This document shows, piece by piece, positions 1 through 7,337 of a stretch of DNA of 26,551 bases. Numbering within the stretch: the stretch's first letter is position 1; the number at the start of each line of letters is the position of its first letter. This DNA is from CAYJFG01 sp051881695 (GTDB lineage: Bacteria; Bacillota; Clostridia; Oscillospirales; Acutalibacteraceae): the NCBI GenBank assembly GCA_051881695.1, contig JBJEQJ010000034.1, positions 1-26,551 of the forward strand, in the 5' to 3' direction. The position numbers and the translations under genes are program-made. The notes beneath the pieces were generated by a model. That model did no database searches. It was not told where the DNA came from and saw only the letters and a list, made by a program, of their open reading frames with translations.

Positions 1-603
1 CAGTCCAATGCTTGTAACGCTGTCCGGGATTGTTATGCTTTTAAGACTTGTGCAGTATCTAAATGTATCCTCTCCAATGGTTGTAACGCTGTCCGGGATT
101 GTTATGCTTGCAAGGCTTGTGCAATCTTCAAATGCACCATCTCCAATGGTTGTAACGCTGTCCGGGATTGTTATGCTTGTAAGGCTTTCGCAGCTGTAAA
201 ATGCAGAATCGCCAATGATTGTAACGCTGTCCGGGATTGTTATGCTTTTAAGGCTTGTGCAGAAGGCAAATGCTTCCTGGCCAATGCTTGTAACGCTGTC
301 CGGGATTGTTACGCTTGTAAGGCTTTTGCGACCGCGAAATACACGAGCGCCAATGCCGGTAACCGTTACACCGTCTATTGTGCTTGGTATTGTAAGCGTG
401 CTTGCACTGCCTGTATATCTTATAATGCTAGCTGTGCCGTCGTATGAAAGGTCATACTCATAATCACCGCTTCTCCCGCTTAGCGTTGTGCTTTTAATAT
501 CTGTTTGCACAGCACTTGTTGTAGTCGGTACAACGGTAAATACACTGATTGCAAGAATTAACGCAAGCAGAATTGATACTGCTTTTCCGGCTTTTGTTTT
601 CAT
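1..603 (-). CDS. BspA-type leucine-rich-repeat surface protein, C-terminus cut by window edge
   Basis: The frame is open from ATG at 603 to the window edge (201 codons), behind a strong GAGGAGGA ribosome binding site. Residues 1-30 form a signal peptide: MKTKAGK, then a hydrophobic stretch ending near TTTSAV. A short non-repeat region (about 31-75) is followed by LRR_5/BspA repeats of 23 residues with the core LTSVTIPDSVTSIG.AFxxC. Five nearly identical copies are visible and the array runs out of the window. LRR_5 proteins are usually secreted or wall-attached and are thought to bind host or fibre surfaces, but the ligand here is unknown. Start and family are clear; the anchor, if any, lies outside the window. 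Confidence 0.9.
   Translation of the reverse strand, partial: MKTKAGKAVSILLALILAISVFTVVPTTTSAVQTDIKSTTLSGRSGDYEYDLSYDGTASIIRYTGSASTLTIPSTIDGVTVTGIGARVFRGRKSLTSVTIPDSVTSIGQEAFAFCTSLKSITIPDSVTIIGDSAFYSCESLTSITIPDSVTTIGDGAFEDCTSLASITIPDSVTTIGEDTFRYCTSLKSITIPDSVTSIGL
5..349 (-). repeat. 69-bp tandem coding repeats (LRR units)
   Basis: The block starting CCAATG and continuing TTGTAACGCTGTCCGGGATT recurs at 5, 74, 143, 212 and 281, an exact 69-bp period, with a divergent unit at 350. About 35 bp of each unit is almost invariant at DNA level, while the rest (encoding the AFxxC segment) varies. This is the codon-level image of the LRR repeats in the gene on the minus strand. Confidence 0.95.
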
Positions 604-879
604 TAAAATTCCTCCTCTATAAACTATAAAGTTAAAAAGTGCGAAGCTAAAGCCGCGCACGAAAAACGCATAGCTCCGATTGTTGCGACACAAACTTTAA
701 CATCTAATACAAGTATGCTTTATAGAGCATGCATTTTTACCGAAATAAAATACACACTGGTATAGATGAAAATATAAAGTTAATGTCGCAGCTTTATTTT
801 ATCACATTAAACATTTAATCGCAATAATTAAATAAATTTTAGTTAATTTTGGGAGTCCATCTGACTGCTAATGAATCCC

Positions 880-1083
880 CCACGCTTTGACAAGGGGAAT
901 GGAATCCCCCCTGACGGCTTCGCCGTCTTTCCCCCCTTTAAGACAAGGGGGGCTTTTTTCTCGTTTCTGCCTTTTCTTTGGCGGCCGTAAGGCTGACGGA
1001 GGGATTCTTTTTTTGCACGGGGTTTCCTCTGAGGAATCCCCCTGACGGCTTCGCCGTCTTTCCCCCCTTTAAGACAAGGGGGC
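880..1083. repeat. Dispersed GC-rich hairpin repeat, two full copies plus fragment
   Basis: Two copies (about 899-951 and 1033-1083) share GGAATCCCCC, then the hairpin GACGGCTTCGCCGTC, then a second hairpin CCCCCCTTTAAGACAAGGGG. A partial copy (GAATCCCCCACGCTTTGACAAGGGG) precedes them at about 874-898. The same element occurs as a tandem array at 19241-19405. Non-coding, REP/MITE-like; its family name is unknown to me. Confidence 0.85.
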
Positions 1084-1104
1084 GTGTATCTTTTTTGCAA
1101 AAGC

Positions 1105-1140
1105 AGCCGCCGAGGAGTTTTCTGCTCCCCGGCGGCTTTG
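1105..1140 (-). terminator. Probable terminator of the clpC operon
   Basis: AGCCGCCGAGGAG (1105-1117) pairs with CTCCCCGGCGGCT (1125-1137), 13 bp with one mismatch and a 7-nt loop. It lies about 65 bp downstream of the clpC stop. The U tract on the minus strand is short (GCTTTTGC), so the call is moderate. Confidence 0.55.
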
Positions 1141-1200
1141 TATATATAAAAATCCTATGATGCCATAATGAATATCGGCATTTTTAGAATTACTGCTGTA

Positions 1201-3663
1201 TTACTGTGCTGTGAAGGTGTACTTTCCATCGCTGAAGTCGCACAGTATTTTCCGGTCTTTGGAGATTGTTCCGTCGAGAATTTTCTCGGAGAGTTCGTCT
1301 TCTATTTTTGAGGAAATGGCACGTCTGAGCGGTCTTGCGCCGTACACAGGGTCAAAGCCCTCCTTTGCAACTGCCTTTACTGCCTCGTCGGTAAATTCTA
1401 CGAAAATATCCATAGCGTTCAGCCTTTGCGAGAGTGATTTAAGCATATTTCCTGCAATCTGCTCAATTTCCTCCTGCTTAAGCTTTGAGAAAACTATTAT
1501 GTCGTCAACTCTGTTTAAAAACTCCGGACGGAAGGTCTTTTTAAGCTCTCCAAGCACAGCATCTTTAATGTCCTTGTCGTCCTTTTTAAGCTTTTCGCTT
1601 TCGTCAGAGCCGAAGGCAAAGCCTAAGTTGCCCTGCTCGCTTGTGATAAGGCGTGCGCCTACGTTTGAGGTCATAATGATAATTGTGTTTTTAAAGTTGA
1701 TTACTCTGCCCTGCGAGTCTGTAAGTCTGCCGTCCTCAAGCACCTGCAAAAGCATATTGAAAACATCGGGGTGAGCTTTTTCTATCTCGTCAAAAAGCAC
1801 TACGCTGTACGGGCGGCGGCGCACCTTTTCTGTAAGCTGTCCGCCCTCGTCAAAGCCGACATATCCCGGAGGAGAGCCGATAAGCTTAGACACCGTATGC
1901 TTTTCCATATATTCCGACATATCAAGCCTTATCATAGCGTTTTCATCGCCGAACATAGCCTGTGCAAGAGCCTTGCAAAGCTCGGTTTTTCCTACGCCTG
2001 TGGGACCTAAGAAGATAAACGAGCCTACCGGGCGCTTCGGGTCTTTCAGTCCTACTCTGCCTCTTCTGATTGCCTTGGAAATACTCTTAACGGCTTCGTC
2101 CTGTCCTACTACTCTGCTGTGCAGTATCTCCTCCATTTTAAGCAGTCTTTCGCTTTCCTCCTGCGTAATATTTGTAACGGGTACTCCGCTCCACTGTGAT
2201 ACTACGTCTGCAATATCCTGCTGTGTAACCTCGCCGCTTGTCTGCTCGCTTTTTTGCTGCCATTTTTCCTTTTCTGCCTTCAGGCTTTCGTTTTGGGTCT
2301 TTTCCTCGTCCCTTATTTTTGCGGCAAGCTCAAAGTCCTGAGCATTTACGGCTGAAGCCTTTTCCTGCTGAAGTCTTTTGATGTTTTCTTCAATTTCCTT
2401 TATATTGTTAGGCTCTGTAAACGCCTTCAGGCGTACCTTTGAGGAAGCCTCGTCAATAAGGTCTATTGCCTTGTCCGGCAGGAAACGGTCTGTAATGTAT
2501 CTTGAGGATAAGTCAACAGCGGCATTTATTGCCTCGTCGGTAATTTTCACCTTGTGGTGAGCCTCGTACCTGTCGCGTAGTCCAAACAAAATCTGCTTTG
2601 CCTCGTCTGTTGTCGGCTCGCCCACAGTAACAGGCTGAAAACGTCTTTCAAGTGCAGAATCCTTTTCTATATTTTTTCTGTACTCGGTTATTGTGGTTGC
2701 GCCGATTACCTGGAAATCTCCTCTTGCAAGAGCCGGCTTGAGAATGTTTGCGGCGTCTGCCGAGCCTTCTGCCGAGCCTGCTCCGATAATTGTGTGAACC
2801 TCGTCTATAAAGAGGATAACTGACGGGTCATTTTTGACCTCCTCCATAGCGTTTTTAATACGCTCCTCAAAGTCACCTCTGTACTTTGTTCCGGCTATCA
2901 TTCCTGTTAAGTCGAGAGCTACAATCCTTTTATCCTTAAGCGGCTGGGGAACCTCGTTGTTCACTATTTTAAGTGCAAGTCCCTCTGCAACGGCAGTTTT
3001 GCCGACGCCCGGCTCTCCGATTAAGCAGGGGTTGTTTTTTGTGCGCCTTGAAAGAATTTGTATTACTCTTTCAATCTCTTTTTCTCTGCCGATAACGGGG
3101 TCAATTTCACCCTTTTTTGCCTTTTCTGTTAAGTCTGTACCGAACTGATCAAGCGTTTGTGTTTTTGTTTTTTTGCTTCCTGACATATTTTCAGGCTTAG
3201 ATACAGCCTCTCCGCCGAAAAATTCACTGGGATTTTCCTCTGAAATTGCCTTTCCAATATCCTGCACGCTTACGCCCAGCTCGTTTAAGAATGCCACTGC
3301 ATAGCAGTCGTTTTCTTCGAGCAGAGCCATAAGAAGGTGCTCTGTGCCGACGTAATTATGACCGAGTCTTGCCGCTTTCATAACAGCAAACTGCAATATT
3401 CTTTTTGAACGGGGAGTAAAGTCGGAGGGTGTAAGACTTGTAGGAGAACCAACTCCGATTTTATTTCGTATCAATTCATCTACTGCGTCACCCGAAACAC
3501 CTAAGCCGTCAAGCACAGTATAAGCAACGCCTGAGCCTTCGCTTAGAAGTCCGAGCAGGATATGCTCTGTACCGACATAGGTATGTCCGAGCTGCTGTGC
3601 CGCCTCAAGAGCTAAATTGAGTGCATTGTTTGCCTTTTGCGTAAAACCTCTGAAATTATACAT
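1201..3663 (-). CDS. clpC: ATP-dependent Clp protease ATP-binding subunit ClpC
   Basis: AAA+ unfoldase that feeds substrates, including arginine-phosphorylated proteins, to ClpP. The product is 820 aa, normal length for ClpC. Order: two Clp_N repeats (1-145); AAA-1 with Walker A GEPGVGKT (216-223) and Walker B DE at 287-288; a UVR/coiled-coil middle domain (about 422-460), which binds adaptors; AAA-2 with GPTGVGKT (553-560) and FDE (624-626); the ClpP-docking tripeptide LGF (680-682); sensor-2 GARPLRR (775-781). I chose ATG 3663 (MYNFRGFTQK) because GGGAGGT lies 8 bp upstream and known ClpC proteins begin this way; a 26-codon in-frame extension to 3741 lacks support. Last gene of the ctsR operon. 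Confidence 0.97.
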   Translation of the reverse strand: MYNFRGFTQKANNALNLALEAAQQLGHTYVGTEHILLGLLSEGSGVAYTVLDGLGVSGDAVDELIRNKIGVGSPTSLTPSDFTPRSKRILQFAVMKAARLGHNYVGTEHLLMALLEENDCYAVAFLNELGVSVQDIGKAISEENPSEFFGGEAVSKPENMSGSKKTKTQTLDQFGTDLTEKAKKGEIDPVIGREKEIERVIQILSRRTKNNPCLIGEPGVGKTAVAEGLALKIVNNEVPQPLKDKRIVALDLTGMIAGTKYRGDFEERIKNAMEEVKNDPSVILFIDEVHTIIGAGSAEGSADAANILKPALARGDFQVIGATTITEYRKNIEKDSALERRFQPVTVGEPTTDEAKQILFGLRDRYEAHHKVKITDEAINAAVDLSSRYITDRFLPDKAIDLIDEASSKVRLKAFTEPNNIKEIEENIKRLQQEKASAVNAQDFELAAKIRDEEKTQNESLKAEKEKWQQKSEQTSGEVTQQDIADVVSQWSGVPVTNITQEESERLLKMEEILHSRVVGQDEAVKSISKAIRRGRVGLKDPKRPVGSFIFLGPTGVGKTELCKALAQAMFGDENAMIRLDMSEYMEKHTVSKLIGSPPGYVGFDEGGQLTEKVRRRPYSVVLFDEIEKAHPDVFNMLLQVLEDGRLTDSQGRVINFKNTIIIMTSNVGARLITSEQGNLGFAFGSDESEKLKKDDKDIKDAVLGELKKTFRPEFLNRVDDIIVFSKLKQEEIEQIAGNMLKSLSQRLNAMDIFVEFTDEAVKAVAKEGFDPVYGARPLRRAISSKIEDELSEKILDGTISKDRKILCDFSDGKYTFTAQ

Positions 3664-3721
3664 ACAAATTACCTCCCTATACATATTTTCCTTTTTCTCA
3701 TATACCTTGTGTTGCTTATGT

Positions 3722-3757
3722 GCAGTGCGGAGATACAGCAAGGAATCTCCGCACTGC
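3722..3757 (-). promoter_or_regulatory. Perfect 13-bp stem-loop between mcsB and clpC
   Basis: GCAGTGCGGAGAT (3722-3734) and ATCTCCGCACTGC (3745-3757) are perfectly complementary with a 10-nt loop. On the operon (minus) strand the stem is followed by ACATAAGC, not a U tract; the T-rich side is on the plus strand. It is therefore more likely an mRNA processing or stability element than an operon terminator. The function is inferred. Confidence 0.6.
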
Positions 3758-3768
3758 TTTTATATATA

Positions 3769-4788
3769 TTAAAGCCTTTGCGATACGAGCTTTGCTCTCA
3801 GCTCATCTCTTTGCTCGGGCGTTAGTCTGCCGCCGTTATTTGCCATAAGCGTTGCCGGCTGCATTTCTGTCATAAGCTCGTTTACCGTATCAAGAGTAAT
3901 ATCCTTAATTTCTCCTATTGAAATGCCAAGGCGCACATTAGAAAGAAGGCGCAGACATTCGTCGTTGCTTAAAAGCCTTGCGCTTTTTAATATTCCCCTT
4001 GAACGGCTGATAATGTCGAGCGTTTCCATACTTTTTGCAAGCTCTTCTCTTGCGTTTTTCTCCTGTGCGGCAAGCTGAAGCGCAATATTCTTTAGGTTTT
4101 CTATTGCCGTTTGTTCGGAAATTCCGAGCGTTACCTGATTTGAAAGCTGATACAGAGCTGCTTTAGGCTCTGAGCCTTCGCCGAAGGTACCGCGGAGGGT
4201 AAGCCCGAGCTTTGAAAGGTTAGCGCCTATTCTTCCTATTGCCTTGCTGTGCTGAAGCGCAGGAAGATGAAGCATAACAGACGCGCGCATACCTGTGCCG
4301 AGGTTAGTGGGGCATTGCGTTAAGTAGCCAAGCTTTGGGTTAAAGGCAAAGGACAAGGCGTTGTCGAGCAGAGTGTCTACCTTATCTGCCGTATTGTAGG
4401 AATTTTCAAGGTCAAGTCCCTGCGACATAACCTGTATGCGGATATGGTCCTCCTCGTTAAGCATTATGCTTATTGTTTCGTCCTGCGTTAAAAGTAAGTA
4501 TCTGCCCTGTCTGTCCGAGGCAAAATCGGGACTTATTAAATGTCTTTCTGCAAGCGATACAGCCTGCTCCTCTGATAATTCAGACATTTTTATATACTTA
4601 AAGCTGTCTGCAATGGCGCTGTTGCTGTGTAGCAGCGCATTTTTTATTTTATCTGCAACCTCCTGCTTTTGCTCGCTGTCAAGGCGGCAGGGGAACGGAT
4701 AATCCTTTAAATTACGGGCAAGCCTTACTCTTGTGCTTACAATAACCTCGCCCATATTTCCGCTTTGCTCATACCACTTTTTGCTCAT
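3769..4788 (-). CDS. mcsB: Protein-arginine kinase McsB
   Basis: Phosphagen-kinase-fold enzyme that phosphorylates arginines on proteins, marking them for ClpCP and inactivating CtsR. The product is 339 aa, close to the Bacillus length. Visible motifs: the nucleotide-binding arginines in STRVRLARN (18-26), NEEDHIRIQ (111-119) with the acidic active-site residues, and the CPTNLGTG signature (159-166) with its conserved Cys. The C-terminal RDELRA (327-332) matches the RDXXRA phosphoarginine-sensing motif known from McsB, so allosteric activation is probably retained. ATG 4788 has AAGGAGG 9 bp upstream and overlaps the mcsA stop by four bases (ATGA), so translation is coupled to its activator McsA. 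Confidence 0.96.
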   Translation of the reverse strand: MSKKWYEQSGNMGEVIVSTRVRLARNLKDYPFPCRLDSEQKQEVADKIKNALLHSNSAIADSFKYIKMSELSEEQAVSLAERHLISPDFASDRQGRYLLLTQDETISIMLNEEDHIRIQVMSQGLDLENSYNTADKVDTLLDNALSFAFNPKLGYLTQCPTNLGTGMRASVMLHLPALQHSKAIGRIGANLSKLGLTLRGTFGEGSEPKAALYQLSNQVTLGISEQTAIENLKNIALQLAAQEKNAREELAKSMETLDIISRSRGILKSARLLSNDECLRLLSNVRLGISIGEIKDITLDTVNELMTEMQPATLMANNGGRLTPEQRDELRAKLVSQRL

Positions 4789-5282
4789 TTTGAAGCGCCT
4801 CCTTCCAGCTCTTTTATTTTATCTCTCAGCTTTGCAGCCTGTTCAAACTCCTGTTTGTCTATTGCTATTTTCAGCTCTGCCTTTGCTCTTTCAAGCTCAT
4901 TTAATACTCTGAGTTCCTTGCTTGAGCCGCCCGGTGCTTTGCCGGTGTGCGTTGTGTTACCGTGCATTTTGCGTATTGAGGGCAAAAGCTCATCGTAGAA
5001 ATTATCGTAGCAATCGGCGCAGCCAACCTTGCCTGTGCGTGCAATGTCCGAGAAAGACGCACCGCACCCCTTGCAGCGTGTTGCACTTGTGCGCTGAGGA
5101 AGTCCCCCGTCTAAAAAGCTGCCCAGAAAGCTGCTAAAATCAAGACCAGCTGAGGGAAAGATACTTCCGTAGCCCATTTTTTTTGCACATTCGGGGCAAA
5201 GATGGTATTCTGTAAATTCTCCGTTTACTATTGATTTAACGTGTGTTGTAGCCTGATTTTTTTTACATGATTGACATAGCAT
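4785..5282 (-). CDS. mcsA: McsA, zinc-binding activator of McsB
   Basis: The product is 165 aa with four CXXC pairs (C3/C6, C29/C32, C70/C73, C88/C91), the expected two zinc modules, and a C-terminal UVR helical hairpin (about 128-161, ERAKAELKIAIDKQEFEQAA). McsA binds and stimulates McsB, and UVR domains contact ClpC. AGGAGGAG precedes ATG 5282. It sits 50 bp after ctsR and overlaps mcsB by 4 bp, consistent with a McsA-McsB complex made in fixed ratio. The central linker (41-66) is Gly/Ser/Phe-rich and probably flexible. Confidence 0.95.
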   Translation of the reverse strand: MLCQSCKKNQATTHVKSIVNGEFTEYHLCPECAKKMGYGSIFPSAGLDFSSFLGSFLDGGLPQRTSATRCKGCGASFSDIARTGKVGCADCYDNFYDELLPSIRKMHGNTTHTGKAPGGSSKELRVLNELERAKAELKIAIDKQEFEQAAKLRDKIKELEGGASK

Positions 5283-5332
5283 AATAACTCCTCCTTATTT
5301 TATTCTTATTGCAGTAAAAATCTTGTCATATT

Positions 5333-5782
5333 CTAAATTATGGTCAAAAGCATATTTTTAAATACTCTCGCTCTTGCAGTATCTCTTATTTCTTTGGGAA
5401 TATCGAGAAACGCTCGTTCTGAAACAGCGCTGTTCATAAGACAGGCTTCCTTTTCTGTTATTGCCCCCTGGTCTGCAAGGTTTTGAAGCATAAGCTTTGC
5501 AGTAACATAGTCAAGCGAATTCCCTACTGAATTCACTATATGCATAAGCGATGTGCGTGTATCCATTTTAATCTTTGTTATTCTTATATATCCGCCTCCG
5601 CCCCTGCGGCTTTCTACAATGTAGCCCTGCTCAGGTGTAAAGCGTGAGGTTATAACGTAATTAATCTGGCTGGGCACACAGCCTAAGGTCTGTGCAAGCT
5701 CGTTCCTTTGAATTTCTGCATTGCCGTCGCTTTCGTTGAGCATTTCATTTATATAGTGCGCCACTATATCGCTCATACGCAT
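5333..5782 (-). CDS. ctsR: Transcriptional repressor CtsR of class III heat-shock genes
   Basis: The product is 149 aa, typical CtsR length. The N-terminal winged helix-turn-helix spans about 1-70, with the family hallmark RRGGGGYIRI at 59-68. In Bacillus-type CtsR the wing arginine is the residue phosphorylated by McsB and needed for operator contact. The C-terminal half (about 80-149, ending in the IPKEIRDTARARVFKNML region) is the dimerisation domain. GGAGG lies 7 bp before ATG 5782; a second ATG two codons on is the less likely start. First gene of the operon and probably autoregulated through the CtsR boxes immediately upstream. Confidence 0.96.
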   Translation of the reverse strand: MRMSDIVAHYINEMLNESDGNAEIQRNELAQTLGCVPSQINYVITSRFTPEQGYIVESRRGGGGYIRITKIKMDTRTSLMHIVNSVGNSLDYVTAKLMLQNLADQGAITEKEACLMNSAVSERAFLDIPKEIRDTARARVFKNMLLTII

Positions 5783-5842
5783 ATTATCGCCTCCGTTTCT
5801 TATTATTAATTTGAGATGATTTCAACCTTTTATCAATTTAAC

Positions 5843-5859
5843 TTTGACTTTCTTTGACC
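5843..5859 (-). promoter_or_regulatory. CtsR operator, perfect heptamer repeat
   Basis: Read on the minus strand this is GGTCAAAGAAAGTCAAA, an exact match to the CtsR consensus (A/G)GTCAAA-NAN-(A/G)GTCAAA. It starts 6 bp downstream of the -10 box of ctsR, covering the expected transcription start, the right place for autorepression. Confidence 0.93.
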
Positions 5860-5864
5860 TTATG

Positions 5865-5870
5865 ATTATA
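5865..5870 (-). promoter_or_regulatory. -10 box of the ctsR operon promoter
   Basis: TATAAT on the minus strand, between the two CtsR operator groups. No good -35 lies at 17 bp (the site reads TTTTCT); TTGACC is only 12 bp away, inside an operator. The start site would fall near 5858, inside the operator. Confidence 0.65.
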
Positions 5871-5882
5871 TTTTACACACAA

Positions 5883-5915
5883 GGTCAAGAAAAGTCAAAG
5901 TCAAAAAAAGTCAGT
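5883..5915 (+). promoter_or_regulatory. Second CtsR operator cluster, overlapping heptamers
   Basis: GGTCAAG-AAA-AGTCAAA (5883-5899, one mismatch) is followed, sharing one base, by AGTCAAA-AAA-AGTCAGT (5899-5915). These are on the plus strand, opposite to the perfect operator at 5843-5859, and cover the -35 zone of ctsR. The distance to the -10 of darA is about 140 bp, so control of darA is possible but not shown. Confidence 0.8.
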
Positions 5916-6053
5916 TTTATATATGTTTTTATCGTTTATCTCATATAAGCTTAAATTATCTTTGTTTTTCTCATTATTTCGTGATTTTTTAAGATTTTAA
6001 TTTTATATGCTTTTCTTTTTGACTTACATATGGCATTTACCCGCCGAATGTAT

Positions 6054-6059
6054 TATAAT
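6054..6059 (+). promoter_or_regulatory. -10 box upstream of darA
   Basis: TATAAT 41 bp before the darA start. The hexamer 17 bp upstream is TGGCAT, a weak -35. A TTGACT at 6019-6024 is too far away (29 bp) to pair with it. Confidence 0.55.
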
Positions 6060-6100
6060 ATTGTAAATTGAATTATTTTGTTAAAGTGAGGGATTTCATT

Positions 6101-6436
6101 ATGAAAATGATTTATGCCATTGTTTATTCCGAAGATGACGAATGTGTTACGGAGGAGCTTAACAAAAACCGTTTCAGTGTTACAAAGCTTTCCACCACAG
6201 GCGGATTTTTACGCAAGGGAAATACAACCCTAATGATAGTTACAGACGACGATAAAACAGATGAGGTTATATCCATAATTAAAGCAAACTGCGCAAAAAG
6301 ACAGCAGGTAAATTATTCTACTGCTTATATGGGTACAGGTATGCAGATTGATAATATTAACGTTCTCCCCTCCACTATTGATGTTGGTGGTGCTACAATT
6401 TTTGTAGTTAATGTTGAGCATTTTGAAAAGGTGTAA
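6101..6436 (+). CDS. darA: Cyclic-di-AMP-binding PII-like protein DarA (PstA)
   Basis: The product is 111 aa and matches the PII-like c-di-AMP receptor family: MKMIYAIVYSEDDE start, the signature VTKLSTTGGFLRKGNTT (about 28-44) that forms the ligand pocket and T-loop base, and VGGATIFVVNVEHF near the C-terminus. Known members are trimers that bind c-di-AMP; the downstream target is not firmly established. The start at 6101 has AGTGAGGG 8 bp upstream; an upstream in-frame TTG at 6068 has no ribosome binding site. It is transcribed divergently from ctsR and ends at its own terminator, so it is a single-gene unit. Confidence 0.93.
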   Translation: MKMIYAIVYSEDDECVTEELNKNRFSVTKLSTTGGFLRKGNTTLMIVTDDDKTDEVISIIKANCAKRQQVNYSTAYMGTGMQIDNINVLPSTIDVGGATIFVVNVEHFEKV

Positions 6437-6443
6437 AAAATAA

Positions 6444-6487
6444 CCGTGCAGAGCTTGTTTATAGCTTTGCACGGCTGCTTTTTTGTT
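6444..6487 (+). terminator. Intrinsic terminator of darA
   Basis: CCGTGCAGAGC (6444-6454) pairs with GCTTTGCACGG (6464-6474), 11 bp with one G-U, followed by CTGCTTTTTTG. It begins 7 bp after the darA stop. Confidence 0.88.
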
Positions 6488-6519
6488 TATGTATTTTAAT
6501 TTTACCTGTTAATTTAATC

Positions 6520-7089
6520 TTACTTATGCTCCATAGGCTTGGCGGTTGCTGTTCCGTCTTTGCCTATTTTTATTTCCATATGCTCCTTTTCCTGCTCTCT
6601 TTCTTCTTTTTTCATCATAAGCATATGACGTTCAGAGGATTTTCCCATTAAAAGCATTACAGAAATAATAAAGGTTACAATATAAAGAACAAGCGAGAGC
6701 ATTGAGCCGAAAGCAATGCTTACCGGCGTTACAATAAGCAGTATGCTGATAACGCCTGCTGCCGAGGCTAAAATTCCTGCTGCCGCTTTGAATTGTCTGG
6801 AACGGTCAAACACAGCAAAGAAAAAAGCAACTATCGGAATTATCAAAAACACGCAGGAAACAATGCCCAGCGTAACCTCTCCGCTTAGAAAAGAACGACC
6901 TATAAGATCAAGCACCGTTATTGCCTTTTGCTGCTGACCGTTTGAAATAACTACAAACGGCATAGATACAAGAGTTGCTATTATAAAAAAGAATACGCAA
7001 AGTGTAATTCTAAGTCTTCTTACAGATTTTCCGTCGGGAAAAACTCCCTCTTTATATTCTTTTTCGGGTTTGTATTTTTCGTATTTCAT
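6520..7089 (-). CDS. Four-helix membrane protein of unknown function
   Basis: The product is 189 aa. After a charged N-terminus (1-26) four hydrophobic segments are visible: about 28-49, 74-94, 103-121 and 127-149, then a charged cytosolic tail of about 40 residues rich in Met, Lys and Glu. I recognise no family motif. ATG 7089 has AAAGGAA at a rather long 12-bp spacing. It stands alone between darA (convergent) and ppa (same strand, with a terminator between), so context gives no functional clue. Confidence 0.8.
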   Translation of the reverse strand: MKYEKYKPEKEYKEGVFPDGKSVRRLRITLCVFFFIIATLVSMPFVVISNGQQQKAITVLDLIGRSFLSGEVTLGIVSCVFLIIPIVAFFFAVFDRSRQFKAAAGILASAAGVISILLIVTPVSIAFGSMLSLVLYIVTFIISVMLLMGKSSERHMLMMKKEEREQEKEHMEIKIGKDGTATAKPMEHK

Positions 7090-7200
7090 TTTATAAATAT
7101 TCCTTTCTCTATAACATAAATGGTTTTTGAGATATTATTTTTAACGGTTAGCATCTTTAATAAGTTAAATTAGGTGTTTAGGTTATGAACATTCAAGAAA

Positions 7201-7230
7201 AATCTGCCTCCCTTGTTAAAGGGAGGCGGG
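7201..7230 (-). terminator. Intrinsic terminator downstream of ppa
   Basis: On the minus strand GCCTCCCTT, loop TAAC, AAGGGAGGC, then AGATTTTTC. The 9-bp stem is perfect (7206-7214 with 7219-7227), about 110 bp after the ppa stop. Its GGGATTC flank and CCCTT/AAGGG core resemble the GC-rich repeats elsewhere in the window. Confidence 0.75.
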
Positions 7231-7337
7231 ATTCTATTTAGCACAGCCTTTTGTTTTGAAATCCTCCCGGCAAAATAGGTCAGTGCGCCAAACCCTGATT
7301 TACTGTGCAATCCTGATTTGCGGTTAATTTAATCAGA

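Larger units (their letters stand above)
604..1200. other. Gene-free stretch between LRR gene and clpC
   Basis: No credible gene. 604-840 is AT-rich leader and promoter DNA for the LRR gene; I see no clear -35/-10 pair there. 880-1083 carries GC-rich hairpin repeats. 1105-1140 is a probable terminator. Short ORFs here translate to PSGG/KGGK-like strings, which are artefacts of the repeat. Confidence 0.75.

Noticed and set aside
5..349. CRISPR array suggested by regular repeats
   Set aside because: The 69-bp period is in frame with an LRR protein, with no variable spacers of constant size beyond codon variation and no cas genes.
843..1160. ORFs on both strands with KGGKTAKPSGG-like translations
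   Set aside because: They are six-frame readings of the GC-rich hairpin repeat, with no ribosome binding site, and the same strings reappear at the second array.
6019..6059. TTGACT with TATAAT as darA promoter
   Set aside because: The spacing is 29 bp, too long for sigma-A; the TTGACT may be chance in AT-rich DNA.
5783..6100. CIRCE (HrcA) element in the ctsR-darA region
   Set aside because: No TTAGCACTC-N9-GAGTGCTAA-like inverted repeat is present; only CtsR heptamers are seen.
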